From the NCBI GenBank assembly GCA_018826895.1, contig JAHJYA010000004.1:1-64000 (forward strand): a DNA stretch of 64,000 bases, in the 5' to 3' direction. Source of the stretch: Gammaproteobacteria bacterium (GTDB lineage Bacteria; Pseudomonadota; Gammaproteobacteria; Pseudomonadales; Pseudomonadaceae). The number at the start of each line of letters is the position of its first letter. Position 1 is the stretch's first letter. The notes under the pieces are model-generated. The model made no database searches, was not told the DNA's origin, and saw nothing but the letters and a program-made list of their open reading frames with translations. The position numbers and the translations under genes are program-made. Of this stretch, positions 56,757 to 63,055 are shown piece by piece.

Positions 56757-56969
56757 ATGTCGAATCGTCAGAGCGGTACCGTCAAGTGGTTTAACGACGA
56801 AAAAGGTTTTGGTTTTATCACGCCTGAAAGCGGTCCGGATCTGTTCGTGCACTTCCGCGCGATCCAAGGCAACGGCTTCAAGAGCCTGAAAGAAGGCCAG
56901 AAAGTCAGCTTTATCGCGGTGCAAGGGCAAAAAGGCATGCAGGCTGACGAAGTGCAAATCCAGGAGTAA
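56757..56969 (+). CDS. Cold-shock domain protein
   Basis: A 70-residue RNA-binding protein of the CspA/CapB group that melts RNA secondary structure. RNP1 (KGFGFI) and RNP2 (LFVHF) are present, with the usual start [21 protein letters not shown] precedes the ATG. A strong terminator follows the single gene. Confidence 0.96.
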   Translation: MSNRQSGTVKWFNDEKGFGFITPESGPDLFVHFRAIQGNGFKSLKEGQKVSFIAVQGQKGMQADEVQIQE

Positions 56970-56982
56970 TCCTGCCGCACTG

Positions 56983-57015
56983 AAAACCCCTGATGGTGAC
57001 ATCAGGGGTTTTTTT
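56983..57015 (+). terminator. Terminator after the cold-shock gene
   Basis: AAAACCCCTGATG and CATCAGGGGTTTTTT pair perfectly with a short loop and a long U run. Confidence 0.92.
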
Positions 57016-57070
57016 ATGCCCCGACCCGGCTACCCTGTGAGCCCGCCGCAACTGCCATACGAGCCTGACC

Positions 57071-57568
57071 ATGTCCAACCACTTGCTGAGCCCGCAGGGC
57101 AACTACCCCGCCGCCGGCCTGATCCGCCGCCTTGCTGCCCTGTTCTATGACTTTTTACTCTGCGTGGCCCTGGTCATGGTCGTCACCCTGATCTACCAAC
57201 AGGGCGTGCTGCGCCTGATTTATGGTGGCGAGACGCTAATGGCCATGTCCCAGGCCGGCCAACTGGACCGTGACCCGATCCTGGCCAGCCTTGTATTACT
57301 GAGCCTGTTCGCCTTCTTCGCCAAGTTCTGGACCCACAATGGCCAGACCCTTGGTATGCAGGCCTGGGGCCTGCGCGTGCAGAACGCCGACGGTCGCGCG
57401 CTCGATCTCTGGCAGGCGCTGCTGCGCTTCGTCGTGGCGATCGGCTCCTGGCTGTTCGTGGGCCTCGGCTTTCTCTGGATTCTCTGGGACAAGCAGAAGC
57501 GCAGCTGGCACGACATATACTCCGACAGCTGCATCGTGCAACTGCCAAAGAACGCACACAAGAAATAA
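57071..57568 (+). CDS. RDD-family membrane protein
   Basis: A 165-residue inner-membrane protein with three hydrophobic segments (about 28-45, 72-88 and 118-138). It contains the RDD-type start RRLAALFYDFLL and the second-half signature NGQTLGMQAWGLRV followed by KQKRSWHDIYSDS. RDD proteins are of uncertain function; some are linked to ion transport. It stands alone and converges with lptG. Confidence 0.85.
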   Translation: MSNHLLSPQGNYPAAGLIRRLAALFYDFLLCVALVMVVTLIYQQGVLRLIYGGETLMAMSQAGQLDRDPILASLVLLSLFAFFAKFWTHNGQTLGMQAWGLRVQNADGRALDLWQALLRFVVAIGSWLFVGLGFLWILWDKQKRSWHDIYSDSCIVQLPKNAHKK

Positions 57569-57574
57569 CAGGCA

Positions 57575-57602
57575 TGAAAAAGCCGGCAAAAGCCGGCTTT
57601 TC
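57575..57602. terminator. Bidirectional terminator between the RDD gene and lptG
   Basis: GAAAAAGCCGGC-AAAA-GCCGGCTTTTC serves both converging genes, with an A run on one side and a T run on the other. Confidence 0.88.
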
Positions 57603-57619
57603 AGTACCGCCACTGCGCC

Positions 57620-58681
57620 CTATCCGGCTCGACGCAACAGCCAGGCACCGGCCAGCGCGCAAAGCGCAGCCGGCAGCAGCACGGCGACCAGAGGCGAGAA
57701 GCCGAACACCAGGCTCGACGGCCCCAGCAGATCCTGAGCGATACGGAACACGAAGCCCACCAGCACCCCGGTAAACACGCGCTGGCCCAGGGTGACCGAA
57801 CGCAGCGGGCCGAAGATGAAGGAAATCGCCATCACCACCAGGGCTGCGGTCACCACCGGCTGCAGGATCTTGGTCCAGAATGCCAGCCAGTACTGCCCGT
57901 TGTTCAACCCCTGCTCGCTCAGGTACTGGATGTAACGCCACAGCCCGGTAATCGACAGCGCCTCAGGCTCCAGCACCACGGTGCCGAGCAACTGCGGCTC
58001 GAGTTCGATATCCCAGCGCTCGGTCGGCAACTTGACCACCTCACTGCTGCGCTCGCCAAAACGCGTGGTGGCGACATCTTCGAGCTGCCAATGATCACCC
58101 TGAAACTGCGCGCGCCGGGCGAAGCTGGCCGACTGCATGCGGCGCTCCTCGTCGAACTGATAGCGCGTCACCCCAAACAGCACGCCATCCGGCTGCACGG
58201 CGTTGATGTGCACGAACTCCTGCCCCTGACGGTGCCACAGACCACGCTTGGCACTTTGCGCTTCGCCGCTACCCTGAGCCATGGAGCGATTCGCCTGGGC
58301 GACGTTCTCGCTCCAGGGCGCCAGGTACTCACCAATCAGCACCCCGACCAGCATCAGGACCAACATCGGCCTCATCACCGCCCAGACGATACGCGAGATG
58401 GACACCCCCGCCGCGCGCATGATGGTCAGCTCACTATTGCTCGCCAGAGTGCCGAGGCCGATCAGGCAGCCAATCAGCGCAGCCATGGGCAGCATTTCAT
58501 AGACCCGGCGCGGCAGCGTCAGCAGCACATACCAGGCGGCGTCGAGCAGCCCATAGCTGCCCTCCACATCCCCCAACTCATCAATGAATGCAAACAACAG
58601 GGCCAGGCCGACAATCACGCCGAGCACACCGAGAATGGCGAAGAACACCTGCGTACCGATATAACGATCCAACTTAACCAC
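57620..58681 (-). CDS. lptG: LPS export permease LptG
   Basis: LptG is one of the two membrane subunits of the LptB2FG transporter that extracts LPS from the inner membrane. The 353-residue protein has six membrane helices around a periplasmic beta-jellyroll. LGTLASNSELTIMRAAGVS and the helix LPMAALIGCLIG are diagnostic. I assign a GTG start at 58681 (VVKLDRYIG); it overlaps the lptF stop by eight bases. Confidence 0.95.
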   Translation of the reverse strand: MVKLDRYIGTQVFFAILGVLGVIVGLALLFAFIDELGDVEGSYGLLDAAWYVLLTLPRRVYEMLPMAALIGCLIGLGTLASNSELTIMRAAGVSISRIVWAVMRPMLVLMLVGVLIGEYLAPWSENVAQANRSMAQGSGEAQSAKRGLWHRQGQEFVHINAVQPDGVLFGVTRYQFDEERRMQSASFARRAQFQGDHWQLEDVATTRFGERSSEVVKLPTERWDIELEPQLLGTVVLEPEALSITGLWRYIQYLSEQGLNNGQYWLAFWTKILQPVVTAALVVMAISFIFGPLRSVTLGQRVFTGVLVGFVFRIAQDLLGPSSLVFGFSPLVAVLLPAALCALAGAWLLRRAG

Positions 58682-59804
58682 GGGCCATCTCCTGTCCCAC
58701 ACGGCGACTCGCCCACTTCAGGCGCAAGGGTTCCCAATACAGCAGCAACAGGCCAATCGCCAGGAAGATGCCATGCACCCACCAGAGCCCCAGGGCCGGC
58801 GGAATGCGGCCTTTATCCAGGGCGCCGCGGGCAGCGATCAGCAACGCCAGGTAAGCCATGTACAGCAAAATGGCCGGCAGCAATTTAAGGAAGCGGCCCT
58901 GGCGCGGATTGACCCGCGACAGCGGCACCGCCATCAGCGTCACGATAAACACCAGCAACGGCAACGACAGACGCCACTGCAACTCAGACTGATGCCGCAG
59001 GCTATCGCTGCCGATCAGCTGGGAAGTTGGAATCGCCTCGCGCTCGCTGATGTCAGCGTTAACCGAAGGCTTGGGTAACAACACGCCATAGGTGTCGTAC
59101 TGAATCGAGCGGTAATCGGCCTGACCGGGGTTGCCGTCATAGCGGTAACCGTTTTCCAGAATCAGGTAACGGCTGCCGTCGGCTTGAATCTCCTGACGCC
59201 CGCGCTCGGCTACCAGTACGCTGATACCGCGCTCCTTGTCGCCAGCACGCGACAGGCGCTTGTCGGAAATAAAGATGCCGCCCAGCTCGCTGCGGTCTTC
59301 GCTAAGCGACTGGGTATAGGTGACACGCGAGCCGTCCTTCATTGACTGAAAACGCCCTGGCACCAGGGTGTCGAATTCGGTCAGCGCGTCCTGCTCGTTG
59401 AGGATCCGCGCGACCTGGGCAACGCCCTGGGGCGCCAGCCCCATGCTCAGCCAAGCGACCAACAAGGCCACGATCAGCGCGGGCGAGAGGCTGTAGAGCA
59501 TCAACCGCTGCTGGCTCATGCCGGTGGCCGAGAGCACGGTCATCTCGCTGTCCAGGTAGAGCCGGCCGTAAGCCAAGAGGATGCCGAGAAACAGCCCCAG
59601 CGGCAGGATCAGCTGCAAGAAGCCGGGCATGCGAAAGCCCATGATCAGAAACAGCACACCCGGATCGAGTACGCCCTGGGCAGCCTGCGCCAGGTATTTG
59701 ATGAAACGACCACTCATGATGATCACCAACAACACGGCGGTCACCGCGCTGAGGGTCCACAGCACTTCTCGGGACAAATAACGGAAGACGATCAAACCAG
59801 ACAC
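58674..59804 (-). CDS. lptF: LPS export permease LptF
   Basis: The 376-residue partner of LptG. It starts MSGLIVFRYLSREVLWTLSA and contains YLDSEMTVLSATGMSQQRLM, the coupling-helix region that contacts LptB. A periplasmic beta domain lies in the middle and three helices close the protein. A good sigma-70 promoter lies about 90 bases upstream, so the native promoter region is intact next to the prophage. Confidence 0.95.
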   Translation of the reverse strand: MSGLIVFRYLSREVLWTLSAVTAVLLVIIMSGRFIKYLAQAAQGVLDPGVLFLIMGFRMPGFLQLILPLGLFLGILLAYGRLYLDSEMTVLSATGMSQQRLMLYSLSPALIVALLVAWLSMGLAPQGVAQVARILNEQDALTEFDTLVPGRFQSMKDGSRVTYTQSLSEDRSELGGIFISDKRLSRAGDKERGISVLVAERGRQEIQADGSRYLILENGYRYDGNPGQADYRSIQYDTYGVLLPKPSVNADISEREAIPTSQLIGSDSLRHQSELQWRLSLPLLVFIVTLMAVPLSRVNPRQGRFLKLLPAILLYMAYLALLIAARGALDKGRIPPALGLWWVHGIFLAIGLLLLYWEPLRLKWASRRVGQEMARG

Positions 59805-60041
59805 TCCAGGGTTGTCAGGCTCAGGCGGCTATGCTCAAACTAGCCGCACTGCTTGCCGGTTCGTGCAACAACGAACCATTGAAAAAATAGCCGCCATTAT
59901 CCTGCGATTAGCTCGGCGTGTCACTGAGCGCTAACACCCCGGCCCACGTAGACCATAAGACTCGGGCAGACGTTCAAAAGCGCCCATCTACGCCAGCCGT
60001 GGTACAGAAATTGGTACAAGCCAACGGCGCCACGGTAACGC
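59805..60041. other. lptF upstream region and presumed prophage junction
   Basis: The first 120 bases contain the lptF promoter. Beyond about 59930 the sequence no longer carries the pepA gene that usually faces lptF in Pseudomonas. It includes GGTACAGAAATTGGTACAAG (60001-60020), a small direct repeat of GGTACA(A/G). I see no gene here; the boundary of the prophage probably falls in this stretch, but no attachment-site duplication can be shown from one end. Confidence 0.45.
59896..59924 (-). promoter_or_regulatory. Promoter of lptFG
   Basis: On the minus strand GTGACA (59924-59919) and GATAAT (59901-59896) are 17 bases apart, each matching consensus at five of six positions. Confidence 0.7.
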
Positions 60042-60088
60042 AAAAAGGCCCGGTGCCCAGGGAATCCCCTACGGCACCGGGCCTTTTA
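60042..60088. terminator. Bidirectional terminator at the prophage edge
   Basis: AAAAAGGCCCGGTGCC (60042-60057) pairs perfectly with GGCACCGGGCCTTTT (60073-60087) across a 15-base loop. It follows the leftward small phage gene and would insulate the prophage from lptFG. Confidence 0.85.
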
Positions 60089-60101
60089 CGTCAGTTGCTG
60101 A

Positions 60102-60278
60102 TCACATCTCCTGCGCCCAATGCTGCGCCGCCTTTTCAAACCCCACCCACTTGCCGGCACCATCCAGGCCGCGCTCGGCTACCAGACGCGCCGCTATCGC
60201 TTGCGCGTCTACTTCGCCCTTGGCCATGGCCAGCAGCAGCTCTGTGGGCAGCGGTTGCAGGTGTTCGTGCAAATTCAT
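60102..60278 (-). CDS. Small phage/mobile-element protein of unknown function
   Basis: A 58-residue protein: MNLHEHLQPLPTELLLAMAK then GEVDAQAIAARLVAERGLDG and a tail with WVGFEKAAQHWAQEM. The layout (LP-x-E/D-L-x-x-MxKGEVD, later G-x-WVGF) resembles small proteins often carried on prophages and conjugative plasmids, whose role is unknown. AAGGAG stands eight bases before the ATG. It is the last leftward gene before the terminator. Confidence 0.65.
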   Translation of the reverse strand: MNLHEHLQPLPTELLLAMAKGEVDAQAIAARLVAERGLDGAGKWVGFEKAAQHWAQEM

Positions 60279-60344
60279 TTGGGTGCTCCTTGATGGTTTC
60301 CGTTGGCAGCAGTAACGCTCTGGTGCCAACGCATAGCAAGCGAA

Positions 60345-61148
60345 TCAGACACCATCAAACAGCCCGCCCAAGGCAGCCGGCTCCCAGTTCATAATCACCA
60401 ACTCGCCCGTGGTTTCGGCTGTGCCGCTGCGCTGGTTCGTGCAGCTGTAGCGTATGTCCAGCTGCTCGAAGTGGAACCCCTCAAATGCGCGGCGGATATC
60501 GGGGTGATCATTGATGCTGACCATCACCTTGCCTTTGCAGCGCCGCATAAAGTCGGCCATGCGCTCGTAGTTCTCGTAAGGGAAATCGACGCCATAGCCC
60601 GCGGTCTGCCAGTACGGCGGGTCCATGTAATGGAAAGTGTGGGCGCGGTCGTAGCGCTCAGCACACTCAAGCCACGGCAGATTCTCGACGTATACGCCGG
60701 CCAGGCGCTGCCAGGCAGCAGACAGGTTCTCCTCGATGCGCATGATGTTCGGCGCCGGCCCTGTGGTCGCAGTACCGAACGTCTGCCCACTGACCTTGCC
60801 ACCAAAGGCGTGGTGCTGCAGGTAGAAGAAGCGAGCGGCGCGCTGAATATCGGTGAGGGTTTCCGTTCGGGTGAGCTTCTGCCACTCGAACAACTGCCGA
60901 CTGGACAGCGCCCACTTGAACTGCCGCACGAACTCTTCGACGTGGTTCTGCACCACCCGGTACAGAGACACCAGGTCGCCGTTGATATCGTTCAGCACCT
61001 CCACGGGCGCCGGCTGGGGCCGCATAAAGAACAGGGCGGCACCACCGGCAAAGACTTCGACGTAGCATTCATGGGGTGGAAAAAGCGGGATGAGACGATC
61101 TGCCAGGCGACGTTTGCCGCCCAGCCAGGGGATTACTGGTAGGGTCAT
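60345..61148 (-). CDS. Phage D12-class DNA adenine N6-methyltransferase
   Basis: A 267-residue Dam-like methyltransferase. It begins PVIPWLGGKRRLADRL, with the AdoMet motif YVEVFAGGAALFF and the catalytic motif DPPYW (in TFHYMDPPYW), in the alpha-class order. Phage enzymes of this class protect viral DNA from restriction or alter regulation; GATC is the likely target but this is inferred. AAAGG lies seven bases before ATG 61148. It is placed 66 bases before the small phage gene on the same strand. Confidence 0.88.
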   Translation of the reverse strand: MTLPVIPWLGGKRRLADRLIPLFPPHECYVEVFAGGAALFFMRPQPAPVEVLNDINGDLVSLYRVVQNHVEEFVRQFKWALSSRQLFEWQKLTRTETLTDIQRAARFFYLQHHAFGGKVSGQTFGTATTGPAPNIMRIEENLSAAWQRLAGVYVENLPWLECAERYDRAHTFHYMDPPYWQTAGYGVDFPYENYERMADFMRRCKGKVMVSINDHPDIRRAFEGFHFEQLDIRYSCTNQRSGTAETTGELVIMNWEPAALGGLFDGV

Positions 61149-61216
61149 TTGCAAGCCTTTACTGTATGGATAGACAGGTGTTAGCCTGCCCGCGCTTCGT
61201 GCACGAGGCGGGGGCC

Positions 61217-61480
61217 ATGGCTGGGCTTGCAGGAGTAGTCTGCGGTCTGGCGTCCGTTCAGGGTGTTAGCGCACCCTGGGCGGTCGCCCTCTTCTTTGAA
61301 GCACCGCACGGGAATTGCTCCCGCGCGGGTAGATTTTTCGACGAGGCCGACTATCGCGAGGCCATGGGTATAGCAGCCGGTACCGAGATTGACGAACAGT
61401 CAGTGAAAGCGGCGCAGGACGACGCGGGTCGTTTGAACGAGGGGGAGTGGATGGAAGTAACCCATTCCGAGGACGCATGA
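61217..61480 (+). CDS. Small phage protein of unknown function
   Basis: An 87-residue frame (MAGLAGVVCGLASVQGVSAP onward) that I do not recognise. GAGG and a G-rich tract precede ATG 61217. Its stop overlaps the start of the following HTH gene as ATGA, which supports it being real and co-translated. Composition is acidic in its second half (FFDEADYREAMG, EIDEQSVKAAQDD). No domain is evident; ATG 61166 is an upstream alternative without a good ribosome site. Confidence 0.5.
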   Translation: MAGLAGVVCGLASVQGVSAPWAVALFFEAPHGNCSRAGRFFDEADYREAMGIAAGTEIDEQSVKAAQDDAGRLNEGEWMEVTHSEDA

Positions 61481-61686
61481 AGCCGGATGCCTCAAACCAC
61501 AACCCAGACCCGCGCTACCTGCGCGGGTTGATCGAGCAGGCTGGGCTGACGCAGCGCCAAGCCGCCCAGCTCGTTGGTATCAGCGATAGGGTCATACGCT
61601 ATTACCTGAGCGAAGAGACCAGCGACAGCTATCGAGCTGCTCCCTACCCAGTCCAGTTCGCGCTGGAGTGCCTGGCGACTAACTAG
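61477..61686 (+). CDS. Phage helix-turn-helix protein
   Basis: A 69-residue protein with one helix-turn-helix: LIEQAGLTQRQAAQLVGISD then RVIRYYLSEE. The tail APYPVQFALECLATN is seen in small phage regulators of pseudomonads. GAGG precedes the ATG. It overlaps the preceding frame by four bases, and its TAG stop overlaps the convergent Rz stop (CTAG, 61683-61686). The target is unknown. Confidence 0.75.
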   Translation: MKPDASNHNPDPRYLRGLIEQAGLTQRQAAQLVGISDRVIRYYLSEETSDSYRAAPYPVQFALECLATN

Positions 61687-62216
61687 CCGCCCTTCGCCAC
61701 CCCGTCATACGCCCGCTCGCACGCAGTGCCCGCTATTCCGCGCTCGTCGGCGACACCAGCATAGAGTCCAGCAGCCGCGCCAACCCGGCTGAGCACGTCG
61801 GCACGCATTCGGGCGGCGGCTTCGGCTGCCTGGCCGAGCTGGGCAGTGATGGCGTTGCCGGCTTCTCGGGCACGTAGCTCTGCGGCGGCAAGGCGCTGCT
61901 GCAGGCGCTCAATAGCAGTGCCAGCAGCATCGGCATCATTGCGCGCGGCTGCGGTTTGTTGTTGTGCATCGGTCTCTACCTCATCGATCAGCGCCAGGCG
62001 CCGTTTGGTTTCTTGCAGGGCGGCGATGGCGCCTTGGCGGTCGCGCTCGGCAATCTCTTTTTTGTAGTCGGCCAGCGCTGCTCGAGCAGTTGCGGCAGCG
62101 GCCTGGGCGCCGCTCACGCGGATCTCCTGCACCCCACCGACCACCAACGCCAGCAGCAGGCCGGCGGCGGCTGCCCAGGCCCAGGCGGGCAGCAGCTTGA
62201 GCCAGGCAACCATCAC
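61683..62216 (-). CDS. Rz-like inner-membrane spanin (i-spanin)
   Basis: A 177-residue phage lysis protein. It has one N-terminal membrane helix (AWAWAAAAGLLLALVVGGV, about residues 11-29) and a long Ala/Glu/Arg-rich periplasmic coiled coil to the C terminus, as in DUF2514/Rz proteins. It fuses inner and outer membranes with its partner Rz1 at the last lysis step. The Rz1 gene is embedded in it in another frame. ATG 62216 overlaps the endolysin stop as ATGA; ATG 62213 is the next codon. Confidence 0.85.
   Translation of the reverse strand: MMVAWLKLLPAWAWAAAAGLLLALVVGGVQEIRVSGAQAAAATARAALADYKKEIAERDRQGAIAALQETKRRLALIDEVETDAQQQTAAARNDADAAGTAIERLQQRLAAAELRAREAGNAITAQLGQAAEAAARMRADVLSRVGAAAGLYAGVADERGIAGTACERAYDGVAKGG
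61733..61969 (-). CDS. Rz1-like outer-membrane spanin lipoprotein, nested in Rz
   Basis: A 78-residue lipoprotein encoded entirely inside the Rz gene in a different frame. After MHNNKPQPRA comes a hydrophobic stretch (MMPMLLALLLSA) and a lipobox LLSAC, giving a mature N terminus C-S-S. The mature part is Pro-rich (PPQSYVPEKPATPSLPSS, KPPPE), the hallmark of Rz1. Nested Rz/Rz1 genes are established in lambda-like phages. The signal, lipobox and Pro-rich tail together make chance unlikely. Confidence 0.82.
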   Translation of the reverse strand: MHNNKPQPRAMMPMLLALLLSACSSALPPQSYVPEKPATPSLPSSARQPKPPPECVPTCSAGLARLLDSMLVSPTSAE

Positions 62217-62650
62217 GGCACGTCCTTGTAGAAGATGTGGCGGCCAATCTTGCGCGTGCGCGTTGCTCGAGCAGTCCAGGCAGGGGCCTTCTTCAGGGTT
62301 GTCGAGTAGTAGTGTGTGGCTTCGCCGGTCGGGTCGGGCTCATGCGTGTCGATCACAGCGATGGCCGCCTCTCGGCACTGCATGAACTGCGCAGCCGGAA
62401 TCTGCTTTTCTCCGCGCAGGTAGGCGCTGTTCGGGTCGTTCTTGTTCCAGCAGCTGAACTGCCAGGGCGCCTTGCACACGCCGGCATACCCCTCACCCCA
62501 CCAGTCGAGCTTGCCGTCGTTGTGCAGGTCCATTTCCACGCGGTTGCGGATGCACCAGCCCACGGCGATCTGCCCGGCACGGCCTTCGCCGCGGGCCTCA
62601 CCCCAGATTGTGCGGGCGAGCACGTCGATATCTTGTTCACGCTGAGTCAT
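62213..62650 (-). CDS. Phage endolysin, SleB-type cell-wall hydrolase
   Basis: A 145-residue hydrolase of the SleB/CwlJ (Hydrolase_2) family, a muramidase-like fold used by many Pseudomonas prophages for lysis. Matching stretches are LARTIWGEARGEGRAGQIAV (with the catalytic Glu in GEARGE), WGEGYAGVCKAPWQFSCWN, and DPTGEATHYYST. No signal peptide is seen, so a holin would be needed for release. GGAGA precedes ATG 62650. Its stop overlaps the Rz start. Confidence 0.86.
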   Translation of the reverse strand: MTQREQDIDVLARTIWGEARGEGRAGQIAVGWCIRNRVEMDLHNDGKLDWWGEGYAGVCKAPWQFSCWNKNDPNSAYLRGEKQIPAAQFMQCREAAIAVIDTHEPDPTGEATHYYSTTLKKAPAWTARATRTRKIGRHIFYKDVP

Positions 62651-62664
62651 GTTTTCTCCGGGCA

Positions 62665-62689
62665 CAAAAAAGCCCGCGCGCGGCGGGCT
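62665..62689 (-). terminator. Terminator upstream of the lysis cassette
   Basis: On the minus strand AGCCCGC...GCGGGCT is followed by TTTTTT and lies immediately before the endolysin ribosome site. It would stop leftward transcripts arriving from the right before they enter the lysis genes. Confidence 0.75.
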
Positions 62690-62740
62690 GTTGGGTTGTG
62701 GTCTATCCTGCTGGTTCAGACACCCAGCAAGGAGAGCGAA

Positions 62741-63010
62741 ATGGGACTGGAACTAGATCGTAAAGTTGGGCAGTCGGTGCGTATCCTCTTTGATGAAGAC
62801 ATGACCGACAGGGAACTACGACAGCTGATCCGCTACGGGATCACGGTCACCCTCACCGATGTAAGCAGCGGCTGTTCTAGAGCCAGAGTACTGTTCGAGG
62901 CGCCCGAGGCGGCCAGGATTCTGCGCACTGAGCTACTGAACCGGCCGCGCGAAGCGGATCACTCACAAAACAGTGACCGGCGCGCCGACACACCAATAGA
63001 CGCAACGTGA
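62741..63010 (+). CDS. CsrA-like phage protein with an insertion
   Basis: An 89-residue protein that aligns by eye with the RNA-binding regulator CsrA/RsmA. LELDRKVGQSVRI matches CsrA LILTRRVGETLMI. ITVTLTDVSSGCSRARVLFE then APEAARILRTEL matches the remaining strands and the ...APxxVxxxREEI end, including the Arg equivalent to CsrA Arg44. Between the two halves sits an extra segment of about 15 residues (EDMTDRELRQLIRYG). AAGGAGA precedes the ATG. It diverges from the lysis cassette. Binding activity is inferred. Confidence 0.65.
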   Translation: MGLELDRKVGQSVRILFDEDMTDRELRQLIRYGITVTLTDVSSGCSRARVLFEAPEAARILRTELLNRPREADHSQNSDRRADTPIDAT

Positions 63011-63055
63011 ACCAGCCGGCAGCAGCTGCTGTGGGAATGACGCTATGGTGGGCAG

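Noticed and set aside
62237..62740. The 5' extension of the CsrA-like frame over the endolysin gene
   Set aside because: The frame is open upstream of 62741, but it is antisense to the endolysin. The strong AAGGAGA ribosome site and the CsrA-like start support ATG 62741.
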